Shown here: one piece after another, positions 1 through 13,469 of the stretch
Numbering within the stretch: position 1 is the stretch's first letter
How the letters are laid out: each line of letters opens with the position of its first letter
Source: Phallusia mammillata
Taxonomy: Eukaryota > Chordata > Ascidiacea > Phlebobranchia > Ascidiidae
Direction: 5' to 3'
NCBI GenBank assembly: GCA_003260075.1
Contig: QLIY01000792.1
Location: 1-64,000 of the forward strand
DNA: 64,000 nt
Made by a program: the position numbers and the translations under genes
The notes under the pieces: generated by a model
Told to the model about the DNA's origin: nothing
The model's database searches: none
The model's input: the letters and a program-made list of their open reading frames with translations, nothing else

Positions 1-174
1 CTAATCGGACGCATGACGCAGTGTGCACGTGTTTTTCCCAAAGTTGTTGACGCGACTTGCTTTCGCATTGAACCGATTTCATCGCGCAGCGTTTTTTTTG
101 GTTTTATTGTGCTGGTGAACACTGTCCCTAAATATTGTTAAAATTCGTCGCGGATGCTTTGTTTTTGTTGTTGT

Positions 175-176
<2 letters not shown>

Positions 177-230
<54 letters not shown>
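177..230. other. G tract, 54 bases (probable assembly gap)
   Basis: The flanks repeat each other (TGTTTTTGTTGTTG on both sides). The near-identical block at 15690 has the sequence without a tract. Confidence 0.75.
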
Positions 231-231
<1 letters not shown>

Positions 232-2720
232 GTTTTTGTTGTTGTTTTATTTTGCAACGTGTTAACTTCAACTATTTCTCTCTTTGAAAAAAATGTGGTT
301 TATATGCTGCGTTATATATTTAAAAACATTGTGGATTACTGGTATTGTTCTTTCAAAATGAAGTTATTTTGTTGTTCTTTAAAATGATATTTGGGGATGT
401 TTTTAGTAATACTGAGTTAAGGTTTTCCAAAAACTTGTGCTGTTGCCTGTTTATGTGTATTGTAGCCAAAGATTTTTTTAGATGTGGTTTTGCGTAACAT
501 CTCAAAATGTGATTTTGCGTAGCAAATTGTGGTATATTGCTTACAGTGCTACATCAACATTGCATATTATAATCTGTGAAGACACTGCAAAAAAACTGGT
601 CAAAAATTCTGAGTCTACTGAGTCTATTGCACAATGAAAGAAAAAGGCACCAAGTGTAACAATAACACGAAAAAGAAATAAGGTTGCATGATACACAAGG
701 GAAGAACCATTTTACAAAAAGACGTGATTTTCAAGATTTTCTCAACACAAAAATATTCATAACATCAACAAATCAAAATCATTTCAACTCAACAAGTATT
801 TTTGTCACTAATATTATGCGCATAATTTTGGAATATATTTCTTTAGGCACTTAAGGTTAATCAAGGGTGTATGAAGAGCGTCTAATGATGCAGCGTATTT
901 GAATCGCGATTAGTAATGAAGGTCACAAAATTTTACCCAAAAAACAACATTTCTGTTTAGTACACCAATTCTTGGGCACCCTGTATAAGCGTACACTCAT
1001 TTGCTTATGTATACATTAAGAGACGTAACAATCTTTAGATCAACATTACTGCAAAACATATAGAAACCTATTGCATTTTTACTACTTCGAGTATAATGTA
1101 AGGAACGCAAGCATGCAAGGGATACATCAATATAATGTCACAAGACCAGCAGTTTTGTTCAATTCGGTTTGGAATACACTCACAACGGTTTTGACAATCG
1201 CTTAGCATCGTGGAAGTGAGTTTAGTAAAGGTCATGATTTTTAAGTGGCTCATTTTGGTTAAATAACTTCATGGCTCGAATCACAATGAACAATTTTGTG
1301 ATAAGGAACATACTTTTAACAATATGAAATTTGTTAGTTAGTTTCGCGAGAAAGCATAAAACAAATAAATTGAAAAGGTTAATCCTACTCGTCACAATGA
1401 CTTTGGGTTATAGTTCACAAATGCGTGGCTCAAGTAAATGATTTGATCATAAAATGCACCAACGCGGTGAGCAACCACACTTATATGCAAGTTCGTGGCG
1501 GCAAGAGACATGTTTAAAATGTTAGGATTAACAGTGTTGCACATGATATAAATCAGTCAAGGAACACTTAATGATTCACACGAAATACACTTATATCGAA
1601 ACAGGCGATTCGCGTTAATATTAATTTATTCTAGTTTAATATTGCGTAAAAATTGTCATAACTAAGTTGTTCTGCTATAGCCATCGATGTAACCATCTAA
1701 TATTTTAAAGAATTCCGCGTTTGATATAGCCGAAAACATAAGAATGTCAATCAATTCAAACATCAATATTTTACATTATTCTAGCTCATGCTTTGGCATA
1801 CAGTTGTGTAACTTTTAACCCCCAAGCGCAAGGTTATTGTATTTTTTTGGATATGCTGTTGGTGCATGTGTCCAGTCCCTTGCTGATGGAATAAAAGTCA
1901 CACATTTTTTCGCGGCACATACACTTCAATGTACAATAATAAATGATAACGCACGAGAGAAAAAGAAAAAAGGCACCGTTCTGGATCACTTGACACAAGT
2001 AAGTGTTGATTATCCATCAAATCGAAAACTAATCGAAGCGTTAAACCTATGTCTCAAAATTAAAATCGAATGTAAAATATATTTCTTGAGTAACACAAAG
2101 AGTTTTTGTTTGGGAGACACAGTAGTTGGCCTGTTAACATCAAAATGCTAAAAGTTGTATTGGGTAAATAAAAAAGACCAAGAGCCGAGTTTCAACGCCT
2201 CGTAATGTATAGAATGGTAGCAATGGCACGAGTACAAAGTTGGCAACATAGGATGGGTATTTGCTGATAACATAGAAAGAACAATTTGCTAAACAACATC
2301 GCTTAACAAGACACCGCATTCAAAAACGAAAAGCTTTTTGTGCTATGAGGTACATAACTTGCTTGAAACACCAGAAATTACGAAATGTTAATGTTTTGAC
2401 ACATGTAATGTTAGCATACGTCCTGAAACAAAAGGCTGCTCATTCAATGTTCGTTTTTACGCATTTTTTTACTTGGGATACAAGTAGGATGCTTTTTAAA
2501 GACTTTAACAAGCAACTGTAACATACATGCTTAAGTGTACGGCAAACATTGTTCAAGGTAAAGCAAAACAATTGCACTTGACTTAATTGTTTGCACTTGA
2601 CTTAAAAGGAAAAACTTAATTGTATAATAAATCATACAATACTAACACAGGCAAGGTTCGGTTTTAAAGCAAGCAGCCAATTAAGGTGGCCCAATGGTTC
2701 CCGGACCCACAAGGCATTAA

Positions 2721-2731
2721 GGGGGGGGGGG
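2721..2731. other. G tract, 10+1 (probable assembly gap)
   Basis: Separates a local duplication: about 2515-2720 is repeated from 2732 to about 2912. The matching place at 17990-18195 is single and lacks the tract. Confidence 0.8.
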
Positions 2732-3780
2732 CAACATACATGCTTAAGTGTACGGCAAACAACGCTCAAGGTAAGGCAAAACAATTGCACTTGACAAGGA
2801 AAAACTTAATTGTATAATAAATCATACAACACTAACACAAGCAAGGTTCGGTTTTAAAGCAAACAGCCAATTAAGGTGGCCCAATGGTTCCCGGACCCAC
2901 AAGGCATTAAGGAATATCAATTCCATCAACAATACACTTTGATTCCATCAATCGAGTCGCCAAAATTTTGGATGAAACGATTTAGAAACTTTAAACTCAT
3001 TTAAAACTGATGGAATTGAAATTCCTTAAAGCCACGAGCAATTTCGACTTTCTGGCGTTATTGGCTTTTAAAACCAAAACACTGAATTTCCCAATAAGGT
3101 TCCCATGCAACGCATATAATATTTGTATGTCTAGACCAGCGTTTCTCAATCCCAATGCCTCAATTCATATTAGTCTGTTAAATGTTTCGTGAAACTGCGA
3201 CCAACTCAAGACACATAAACGCGTTGTTAAACTCCATACTGTTTTGATAATATAACGTTTTCCTTAACATTGTGTGGATGCTGTGGCAAAAGCAGTCAAA
3301 ACATAACAAGACTGAGAAAAACTGTCCTAGACGAAACAAAAGTTCGGGGCACTGTCATACTTTTCAGAAAATTACATTCTGGTCGAATCTCCGCCAGAAG
3401 CGTACTTGTTCATGATTTGACCTGTTGCATACAAAACCAAACCACACAGACAGCATGCATTAATGCAACTTTCCATTTCCATTTTCTTGGATATATCCAC
3501 TGTCGCTTTCGTCGCCCAGTAGGGGTTTTCTCTCGTCACCTTGCTTGTTGTAAGTCACTTTATTCCATTCCTGTTCCACGCCACTGCCCAGAATCACGTA
3601 TAGCACTGTACCGATTATATACACGCCGGCAACGATGTAGAAGACATACAGCCACTGCGTACGACTCGGCTTAATAAGACGCCGGTAAGGTTAAAGGAAA
3701 ACCGGGGTTAATTTTTAAGCCGCCCGGAAACGTTTTCGGTCGCTGTTTCTTTGATAATGCTTTACGAACGAATCTTTTAA

Positions 3781-3790
3781 GGGGGGGGGG
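3781..3790. other. G tract, 10 (probable assembly gap)
   Basis: Replaces about 8 bases: the right unit reads TTTTAAGCCCGCTAAAACG at the same place near 19067. Confidence 0.75.
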
Positions 3791-4065
3791 AAACGAACTT
3801 TTGAGCGCGTGAAAAGACCCCGTAGATGTAGGGGTATAATTTACGCTTTTTAAAAAGCAAAAATTAAGAAGACTTATTTTAACAATGCAAGCAACAACTA
3901 AAATTCAACCCAAAAGGTAAAAAATATTAAAAAAAAAAACATCACTGCTACCAGTATGTTGAATTATATTGTTATAGATAGAATAATATATGTTAAACTA
4001 CGTTTCGCAAACGCAACACAGTATTTTTTAAATCACATAAGACATAAGCTTGTAACACTTACATT

Positions 4066-4075
4066 GGGGGGGGGG
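4066..4075. other. G tract, 10 (probable assembly gap)
   Basis: The sequence left of it (about 3898-4065) is repeated to its right (4076-4235), with small differences. Confidence 0.8.
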
Positions 4076-5077
4076 TAAAATTCAACCCAAAAGGTAAAAA
4101 GTATTTGAAAAAAAAAAACACTTTTACCAGTATGTTGAATTATATTGTTATAGATAAAATAATATATGTTAAACTACGTTTCGCAAACGCAACACAGTAT
4201 TTTGTAAGCACATATAAGCTTCTAACACTTACATTAGTTTCAGTAAGGGCACCCACAACAATTGGAGTCACAAATCCAGGAATCCAGCTGTTAGCGATTC
4301 CCATTAAAATGCCCGCGTATCTGCGTAAGTATAATAAGCCGTTAGCCGCGCAGCACTAAAGTAAAATCTTACTCTGCAAAGCGTAACAATTTGTATCGGG
4401 TCTGATGAATTTCGTATGATGAGTTTGTTACGAAATGCTCCTAAATTGGTAAACTGTAATCGAAAATGTAAAAAATAATTGAAAACGTCGATGTAGTCAT
4501 TTAAAAGAAAAAAGAAAACCGTAAATGGGTAAAATAATATTTTAACACAACTACATCAAAGTTCATATTGCGACCAAAAGTTCAATGTTTTTTGGATGGT
4601 TCATAAAATGCGAAAAGGGAATTTTTCGGTTTTAAAGACAGGTCTAATTACGAGAAAACAAACGCATTTAAAAACAGGGACAAAACAGTTCAAAAGCCTT
4701 TGGACACTTCTTTAATTGATGTAACGTTAATTCACACGGTTTCATGTCAGAAAAATACACAGAAATGCTACGGCCCACCTTGATGCAATGTCAATATGGT
4801 TGGTGTTAAAACCGGAAACCCGTTGAAAGCTGTGCCAAGACAGATACAACTGACAGCTGCTATCTGATCGCATCCAACGTAGCCCCCTACCACGAAAAAT
4901 ATAGCTGGGCCTATGAAAGCTGTTGAAAAAAGTAAAAGTTAAATCGTTTTCCTTTTTTGTGGGTTGTATACCACAGAACTGTTTTAAAGCAACGCTGTTT
5001 TTAAACAAAATCAAATATGCTGGCCCTTTCAAAAATTCAACATGAATGCTATTTTAATTTTATAAAAATTGTACTTA

Positions 5078-5087
5078 GGGGGGGGGG
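5078..5087. other. G tract, 10 (probable assembly gap)
   Basis: About 4285-5077 is repeated as 5088-5890, giving two versions of SLC17 pseudogene exon 9 that differ by a 7-base deletion. Confidence 0.8.
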
Positions 5088-7630
5088 TGTTGCCCAGCTG
5101 TTAGAGATTCCCATTAAAATTCCAGAGTATCTGCATAAGTATAACAAAAGCTGTTAGCCGCGCAGCACTTAAGTAAACACTTGCTGTGCAATACGTAACA
5201 ATTTGTATCATCTGTAAAAAACGTATGATGAGTTTGTTCAGAAATGCTCCTAAATCGGTAAACTTTAATTAAAAATAAAAAAGTAATTGAAAACGTCGAT
5301 GTAGTCATTTAAAAGAAAAAAAGAAACCGCATATGGGTTAAATAATATTTTAATACAACTACATAAAAGTTCATATTGCGACCAAAATTTCAATGTTTTT
5401 TGTAAGGTTCATAAAATGCGATAAGGCCTTTTTTCGGTTTTAAAGACAGGTCTAATTGCGAGAAAACAAACGCATTTAAAAGCAGGGATAAACCAGTTCA
5501 AAAGCCTTTGGACACTTCTTTAATTTATGCAACGTTCATTTGCACGGTTTCATGTCAGAAAAATACACAGAAATGCTAGGGCCTACCTTGATGCAATGTC
5601 AATATGGTTGGTGTTAAAACCGGGAAACGAAAACCCGTTGAAAGCTGTGGCAAGACAGATACAACTAACAGCTACTATCTGATCGCATCCAACGTGGCCC
5701 GCTACCACGAAAAATATAGCTGGGCCTATAAAAGCTGTTGAAACAAGAAAAAGGTTAAATCGTTTGCCTTTTTGTATCTTGTATACCACAGAACTGTTTT
5801 AAAGCAACGCTGTTTTTTAACAAAATCAAATCTGCTGGCCCTTTTAAAAATTAAACATGAATGCTATTTTAATTTTATAAAAATTGTACTTACTTCAAAA
5901 TTAGAATTTGCACCCAACAAAACAGCGGAGAAAGGGTATTTTAGCTTATATTTAACGAACATAACTATTAAACAAAGTCCTCAAGAACCATAAACGTATA
6001 CGTATCGTCATGCTATATCGGTCGTTTTTCAAACGGCAAAATTGAGAATTCAGTTTTAAAAAACAAAGCACCCTTGCAGATCTATTGTTACTTTAAGTAG
6101 TACGGGATGATAGGCGTTCCACAAAATATAATTCCGCGGTTATTCCGCAAATTGTACTAAAGAATACTTCGCCCAGTATAGCCTTGGTGGGATTCGAACC
6201 ACCAACAATTTACCTATAGAGTTACATATTTTTCGCGTTTGTGTGGTTGTGAAAACTCCTTTTTCACGCAAAGTGTCGGCAAGAAGTCCGCTCAGATTAA
6301 TAGAACATAACCAAATAAGGAAGTGCAGATATAAAGCCATTCTGTGAAAAAAGATCAACTCAATAAGAATAATAAAATACTGGACAACACGAAAAGAGCT
6401 AAAAATAATGTTGCAATATGACAATATGATGCACAGTTACAAGTCGTTTCGCAGTCAAATGATATGTGTTTGGTAAAACACTCTTGTCATGGTTATTGTT
6501 TGTGGCACTGTGCATAGGTTATGCGCTTACAACCAGTATATTAGGGCCTAAAAATCGCACTTTCTTGTAGTTAACAATAACCATATCTTCAGGACACTGG
6601 GTGCACAAAAATATTACATATGTCTGGAAAAATCTAAGTATGTGATTGATAATATCCATCAATCTGCTACATACGTGGCATTCAGGGTGGCTGTGATAAA
6701 TTGATTTTTTGCAGGTCGCATTTAACACAACGAGCCAGACAAACGTGTGCCATGCGTGTATGGGGAAATCTACAGTTACAAAAGGCTTTCCAAGGGGTAA
6801 ATACGGATGACACAAAGATGAGTTCATTAAAAAAAAAACCTAAAACTTTTTAAATTTGCATATTTCAGACACCAGCCAGTGCATTTGATGATGTGTATCT
6901 CAGGTCTGATGAAACAAATAAGGTATAACATTTTTTTGCTTCGGTGCAAATCTAGTCGTTTCTTAAACTGTACAGTGTACAGTAACGGCAAACCCCAATA
7001 CGAAACCTAAATAAAGTTTTGACTAAAAGTTCAACAAAACCCCAAAGGTGTACTCGAATATTCACCTGTGTTATATCAAACTGTTGCACCTCCTTTAGGT
7101 ACAGTGGCAGACAAGTTAGAATGGTGTAGAATCCCCAGTTATTGCAGAAATGCGCAATAGAAATGGCCCACACTTCCTTGCTGGTCGCTATCTCAAACCA
7201 CGGAACCGGCAAATCGTTGCAGCGCTGCAGAGAAAACGTCAATGGTTAACCTTAGCGAGTCATATGATCCGCAACACAACACAATGCTTGCACCACAGTA
7301 CGGGTAAATAAATATTTCACAACGATCAACAACTGCTGTTTTATGCCTTCGGGGTCAATCCAACCTAATTCTCAGATGTAGTGGTCGTTCTTGATTGCAA
7401 GACAACGTTGAAAGTATAGTACAAGTTCTATGCAACGTTTTAATTGTCTGGATTTTATCTCAGACCTTCAATTGGCGTAAAAAGGCTCTTTTACAAAACT
7501 TTCGTTGAAATATAGAAAAAAAATAGTTCGATATCATACATAGTGTAACACGGTTTGATTAAGAAATAACCAAAACATGTTGACAATAAAATTTAGCTAG
7601 GCCATCAAAAAGTGTCCCATGGACTTCTAA

Positions 7631-7660
7631 TAGTTGAGTTGAGTTGAGTTGAGTTTATTT
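7631..7660. repeat. GAGTT microsatellite
   Basis: Four to five consecutive GAGTT units in the SLC17 pseudogene, in the intron region that lacks exon 6. Confidence 0.85.
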
Positions 7661-9454
7661 CGCTTGGTGAAAGACGACATAGCGACACAATTGCACTAAA
7701 ACAATCACCAAGCCGGAAATAGCTGCGCAACGTTAAAACGTTATGGAGCGCATAAAAGTGTCGGACACAAGTGGTGGATGAGAGCCAAAACGCGCTGCAG
7801 CTACACGGTAGTTGATTTAAAAGTTCTCACGAAAATGAAAAATATACTGGAATGATAACCTCTGCTGGGTCAAGACCTTGAGCTTGTTTCTTATATATCT
7901 TGGAACGCTTTTAAACAAGCCTTATCATTGGGAACTAATGTGCAAATTATTTTTTTGAAATTACTCAATCGTCAATATCATGACAAGAACATCAATATCA
8001 TGATCATGGTGATGATAACATTGCAAGTTTATTTTCCGTAATGCACACAGTTTTATATGTTAATGACTAATTGTGTTTGAAAACTGGTAACCACAACCGT
8101 TTCTCATATCCGTTTAATCAAAATGAAGAAGCCATAAATTTTAAGCTGATGTGTAAAGATACTAGTTTGTTGCAAGCTGACATGTGAAGATGAGTATCTA
8201 TAGTACATAGTTTCTCATCCAGTAACTTTATAGAGATAAAAGGCTCAGAAGGATATTCTCCTGGCAATATTAAACAGTCAATCAGCAGACATATGCCAAA
8301 ACTTGTACAAAGCAATCGGAAATAGAAAAATACATTAATGACTTCCAAACAATGCTGAGAAAAATTAACAACATCCTGCAGAGCTGCAATCAAAAACATT
8401 TCAGCCATAAAGTGCAATAATTCTTTAAAAGTAAGACATAGGCAATGAATTGTTCATCACAACAATTTATATGTTTATTTATATGATAGGGCTCTCACAT
8501 CATTGTTTGACTAATCAACTCCCAAGCACAAAGTCCTCATATATCCAAACTTAATCTGTCTTTGTCTTGTTTTAACCATTCTAGTTACAGACTTTTTGGT
8601 AATGCTGCATATACCAAGGTTTTGTAAGATAATTTATTGACTCTTTCTTACATGGCATTGTAATGTTTGCATGTCTTTGGATGCATACTACTTACTATGA
8701 TAAACCTACGAAAAAATCACTCTACTTTTAAAAAGCATACATAAGGTACAATGCCCTATGAACTATGCAATACCTCGTGTAAAACTGGCAAATTTAATTT
8801 CATGTTTAAGTATGTAATTACTAAACTTACCAAATATGTAAAAAACAGATGGCCAACCACCCAAGAAAGATGAGGCACACAATATACCAGATACAGGTTG
8901 GGCTATAACAGTTCCAAGGTGAATGCCAGCATATGTCAGTGATACAAGCATGCTTCTTTCAAGGGGAGGTGCCCATTGTCCCCACATGGAATGCATCGCA
9001 GGCAATGTAACACCCTGTTCATAAACAAACAAATAGTGCTTTACAAATTCTGAACACATGAACAATAATATTGTCAAAAATCAAACCATTAGATATATGA
9101 CACCAGGCCTTCGGTTGAAGTAATTTCAATACTGTACATGTATAATAAGTATGCGGCGAATTTAAATGTATGTAGCGGACAGAAACTGTTGTCAGGATCA
9201 AAAGATGAAAAAGAATACAAAACACTAAAGATTTCCTACAAAAAAAAACACATCAGCTAAGGTCAATCTAGCAGCATTCAGTCTCTAAACAAGGGGTGAT
9301 AAATCGATGTCAAATGGCAGATTTTGGGCCTTAAACAGAATTAAAACCACCAGCATATGTATTTATCACTAAAGTATTAATGACACCATTTCTTAGCTGC
9401 AAAGCCATACTTGTAATTAGGGTTGGGCATTTGACCGGTCAAATAAAATCTGGT

Positions 9455-9465
9455 GGGGGGGGGGG
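9455..9465. other. G tract, 10+1 (probable assembly gap)
   Basis: No flanking duplication seen. Same length class as the others. Confidence 0.6.
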
Positions 9466-9480
9466 ACAACCCTACACAGG

Positions 9481-9826
9481 GTTCCTGCGCAATTTTCGTT
9501 CATAAATTCAATGACTTTTCCAAAACTTTTCAAGGAAAAAAAAAATCCATAAGCTTATTAAAAAAAAATCAAGCTATTCCTATGGTGAAACTAGTAAAGA
9601 GGCTTTGGTAGATGCAGCCAATTTACCATACTTGCAAATTTGCAATGAATATTCATATGTTACATGATTTAAAGTCCTATCTCTATCTGGCATTTTCAGG
9701 GTAAAACAGTTGTCATTTCCATACTTTTTCAAGGACTTTTACAAAAGTTGGTCCTTTACAAAACTTTTCCAGGCCTTAAAAAAAACAAATTTAAATTCCA
9801 TAACTTTTGCAGGTTTTCCATACCCG
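9481..9826. repeat. Degenerate interspersed repeat with polypurine-rich ends
   Basis: Sequence such as GACTTTTCCAAAACTTTTCAAGG recurs inverted and direct within this stretch, and ends resembling GGGTTCCTG and CAGGTTTTCCATACCC point to an old hAT-like element. Ends and target duplication are not clear. It abuts the hAT element at 9835. Confidence 0.35.
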
Positions 9827-9834
9827 CGGTAGAG

Positions 9835-10223
9835 CAGGGGTTCTAAATTGGGGGGTCCGCAAAGCGTATTCAGGGGGTCCGTGCCAATTTCTCAATTTGA
9901 ACAAAACGTGATTGACAAATCGCGATTTGAAAAAATGCTTCGGCGTTTTAAAATAGAATGAAACTTGTTTAAAACATTTTTTTATAGGCGACAACCCAAA
10001 ATGCATTGTGACATTTTAATCCCATTGTGATGCAAAACCCAAACAAAAGGATTTAAACTTTGGCCCTGGGCCCAACGTGGTTGGTATTTAATACACCATA
10101 TATTGGTAGCTTGTCAATAAAAATGGACAAAATGTACCAAAAATACCTAAACCTTAGAAGGGGTCCACAACTAGCTTACAGCTTTAAAAAGAGTCAGCAA
10201 AGGCAAAAGGTTGAGAACCACTG
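9835..10223. mobile_element. Non-autonomous hAT transposon in the SLC17 pseudogene
   Basis: The left end CAGGGGTTCTAAATT and right end GGTTGAGAACCACTG are inverted copies of the widespread hAT terminus. The right flank CTATAGAG (10224-10231) matches the left flank CGGTAGAG at 6 of 8 bases. The right SLC17 unit keeps the empty site (CTATAGAGTCTTACC near 27221), which shows the insertion directly. No coding frame. It lies just downstream of the damaged exon 4. Confidence 0.8.
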
Positions 10224-10486
10224 CTATAGAGTCTTACCTCACCAATGCCATCGATAATACGGACAGCCATCAAGTTGTTCATACCCAAGCCTATCATTAT
10301 TCACCAAAAAAATAGTCTCATGCAAATATGACAAAAAAAACTTGAATAATTCAATATGTGATCAGCCAGGATTAGTAAATTAATGTTATCTTTGCACATT
10401 GTGTTGACTTACTTTCTAGCTAGATAACCACCAGGAATTTGAGTGGTGATATATCCATAAAAGAATGCTCCAAGAACCAAACCTTT

Positions 10487-10496
10487 GGGGGGGGGG
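10487..10496. other. G tract, 10, inside SLC17 pseudogene exon 3 (probable assembly gap)
   Basis: It replaces about 6 bases that the right copy keeps (codons for Ala-His-Asp), with a net gain of 4 bases. Confidence 0.8.
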
Positions 10497-10611
10497 CGCA
10501 CCCCAGTTAAACTCACCGCCCTAAATACATTGAACCAGATATTACAAATGGATGACAACATATTGCCCAGCAGATCCAATACTGATAATAAAGGTGTACA
10601 ATGTTGTTCAT

Positions 10612-10752
10612 ACTGCAGACAGTGCACACTGTTTTGACCTATAAGGTCTCATCAGTGCAGCTGGTGATGAGAGATAGGCTGTATTGGCTAGTGTAGCCAT
10701 CCAACGGTACAGTGTGTTAGCCTATCTCTCGACCCCAACTGCACTGAACTGC
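10612..10752. mobile_element. Short TIR element, second copy in the SLC17 pseudogene
   Basis: The left end, ACTGCAGACAGTGCACACTG onward, matches the element at 52675-52843 for about 50 bases. The right end is truncated after CAACTGCACTGA. Inside, GAGATAGGCT and AGCCTATCTC form a stem. The matching intron of the right SLC17 unit lacks it. Confidence 0.65.
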
Positions 10753-11457
10753 TTGATGCCTTTGCAATGTCACTTATATTGTTTTATTTTGTTTAGACGC
10801 AAATATGGTATTAAGTAATATAACTTTGCAACAACAGTTGTGGTTCATCTCATAGTTAGTCTGCCAAACATTTTTAAGTTTTGAAAACCTGTTACTAAAT
10901 TTAGTCCTCAACAAAAAAAGCTATTAACACCAAACACAATTCGAAAAGATCCACATTAGATGACTTTATTTTTGCCTAAAAAATTTCTCCTGATAACATC
11001 AAATTAAATGTATCACACACAGAATATGGTTTACAATTTACCTAATTTAAACTTGAAGGGTATAATCTTAGGATTGTTTCATCACACTAAAAAATACAAA
11101 AATACAGAAATGTATAGAAAACTTAATACCGTCATATTCCTATGATGGAAACTGACTGGGCAGGCATCCTTGGCAGTATGATTTACCACTTGATAACTTG
11201 CATTCACCATAGACAATATGGCAACACTGAGGTTTACTCGAAGGGCATAGATATTCATGAAACCAAAAAATCCCAGGTATGCTAAACAGAACCTGGTTGA
11301 AAACCATTTCCCAACTGCAAAGAGAGTAAAGACGAAAAATAATGCATAATTTGTAAATACCTATTAAAACATAAAAAGCCTCAGCAGTCAGCACTAATGT
11401 CAACAGGGTGTTTTGTAAAATGAATGCGTATTTGTACAATAAATCACACGGCTGAAT

Positions 11458-11468
11458 GGGGGGGGGGG
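11458..11468. other. G tract, 10+1 (probable assembly gap)
   Basis: The 77 bases from GCCTCAGCAGTCAGCACT to ATCACACGGCTGAAT occur on both sides. Confidence 0.8.
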
Positions 11469-12056
11469 CCTCAGCAGTCAGCACTTAAGTCAACACGGTT
11501 TTGTAAAATGAATGCGTATTTGTACAATAAATCACACGGCTGAATTGGCCTTTTTTCTCAAGAATCTAGAGGGTATTTTTTGCATGCTTTCACCTTGCAA
11601 AGTTTATTATTCATTCAACAAAAAATATAGCGTCATGATTTTGCCGACGCCGATGCCTTGCTTGATGCATGTTTTTTGCTTTGTTTGCGTTTACTAATCC
11701 GCTATCACCGGCTCGGATAGCGCCGTCTTCATGTGTGTTTGCATGTGCACTAAAATCGATTGCATGCTAATATCAACTATCCACACTCAAGTTTGCAGTG
11801 TTTTTGTTTTATTAAAACCTCAAAAGATTTTATCACATAAGTTTTAGACAAACACAGCAAATCTTTTGGTAACAAGTTAGTCTTGTGTGTGTGCTGATTA
11901 ATATTGCATATGATTCAACCTGGAACTGGTAAATTGCTGCTGTGTGTTGTTATTGTTGAAGCAGGGGAATTACAAGATCAAAGCGTCCTATTGCCATAGG
12001 CCCCGAGTAAGGTGGTGTAGCGGTTACAACACTATTGTGCAATGTTTATGAAAACG

Positions 12057-12059
<3 letters not shown>

Positions 12060-12096
<37 letters not shown>
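12060..12096. other. G tract, 37 (probable assembly gap)
   Basis: Non-coding intron of the SLC17 pseudogene. It produces false poly-Gly reading frames. No flank duplication seen. Confidence 0.7.
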
Positions 12097-12097
<1 letters not shown>

Positions 12098-13469
12098 GGG
12101 CTGACGACAACCGATTCAAATGCATGCATTCCCGCATTTTTTGTTGCTTTCTTGTTTTTATTTTCTGTTTTGTTTGTCGTTTTTTGTTTCTATGTGTTCT
12201 TGATATGTTTTCACAAATGATGCTTTTATTGCCATTTCAAATGGTTTGAATTATTTTTTAATCCGCATTTACTGTGAATGATTTAATCACCACAAAAACT
12301 CATTTTAGTGGCAGTTTGACGTGTGAATTAGGTATTCAGTCTCGTGCCTTCGTGCGGTCTACCACATTTGTGTGGTAAATTTCCAAACAGATATAATGAC
12401 GTCATTGGGGAAATTCCCAAAATAAAATGTTGGACGTTAAAAAGCCGTCAAAAAATTCTGGATACGCCCCTGTGCACATATACCAAATATTGTGACGAGA
12501 AGCACTGCTTTAGAGGGCTTTTTAATTAAGGTTTTGACTTAACACCAAAAAAACAACTATTTTGAAAAACGCGCAACTAAGCGTTTTGATAAACAGATAG
12601 CCTAGCATTATCATTATTATGATGGCTTAAACAATAAAATTCATGATCTGTGAAAAATACTTACCACCAGGGGGCTACTTTTGAAAACATTCATTAGATT
12701 TCAGCTCTTTGCCATAGTTATCATTATTACTTGGTAAGATTGGGTTTTCATCTTCATCCATAGTTTTGAAAGAGCGTAGGCCTACTTACAAAACACAAAT
12801 CAAAGAAGCTAATATTGTCTAATTGACAGTTGACTACAAAAGCAACATAACATTTGTTTTGTATTAAACAAATTTGTCATTCAAGTGGTGTGATGCTGAA
12901 CAAAATACCAGTTTTTTAAAACTTTGCTGAGATTTCGAGTTCGCCCACCAGAAAGGCTTGGTCTTTCAGACTGAAATTTTTTGCTTGATATTTTTCTTAT
13001 CACCCATCCTTAATGATTTCATCCCAAATAAATACAGTAAAACGTACAAGGGTAATTTAAAGTTGAAGCCAAACTTCGCCAAAGCAACTTTTTTAAAATA
13101 AAAATTATCGCATAAATAAAAGGAAACAGAAAATCAGGCCGTTTATTGGCTTTAAAAGCGTAAGAAATTAAAACAATGTTACAGTTATAGGATGTCAAAC
13201 CACGACTATACTGTTGTCAGTTGTCACTGATCTACCGGTATCCAAAGGCTGACTGATCTACTGCATTTTACAAAAAACACGACTTTTTCAGTTTTTTCTC
13301 ATAACATAGGCTATGTTACGGACAAAGTTGCTTCTGTTCACAAACAGACGATTTCTTGCCTTTGGCGTGCTTTACTCCGGGCCAAAAGCGTACGTGTAAT
13401 CAGCGCGCCTTTTTATGTGGCAGTTCTGTTGCGCTTTACACCTTGTTGCATCAAACTGATTTATTGACA

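Larger units (their letters stand above)
1..3459. repeat. 3' flank of the left SLC17 unit, near-identical to 15642-18748
   Basis: Bases 1-49 equal 15642-15690, and about 224-3459 match 15690-18748 almost base for base, with few substitutions and small indels. The left copy has an extra insert (50-225, containing a G tract) and an extra local duplication round 2721-2731. No gene is supported here. The only long open frame (1837-2151) has no homology. Confidence 0.85.
3460..12761 (-). pseudogene. SLC17-family (sialin-like) transporter pseudogene, left tandem copy
   Basis: Exon remnants matching the right copy: 12665-12761 (E1), 11130-11314 (E2), 10413-10520 (E3), 10238-about 10276 (E4, only its 3' end), 8831-9014 (E5), 7066-7224 (E7), 6214-6341 (E8), 5587-5734 plus a second version 4779-4919 (E9), about 4227-4316 (E10), 3460-3669 (E11). 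Lesions seen: an in-frame TAG in E1 where the right copy has TTG (Leu); loss of most of E4; no E6, because about 2.2 kb present in the right copy (roughly 23.03-25.25 kb) is absent; a 5-base deletion and stop in E8; a 6-base in-frame deletion in E10; a 7-base deletion in one version of E9. E3 also has a G10 tract (10487-10496). Some damage may be assembly error, but the E1 stop and the E4, E6 and E8 changes are not beside G tracts, so a true pseudogene is the best reading. Most splice signals persist. Confidence 0.8.

Noticed and set aside
3270-3674. Plus-strand open frame of 134 codons (and its partner at 18559-19050)
   Set aside because: Antisense shadow of the last SLC17 exon and its 3' flank.
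6181-6206. tRNA-like T arm (perfect GGTTCGAATCC B-box on the minus strand)
   Set aside because: No A box, anticodon arm or matching acceptor stem upstream. It overlaps the SLC17 pseudogene exon 8 donor region, and the right unit has lost the motif.
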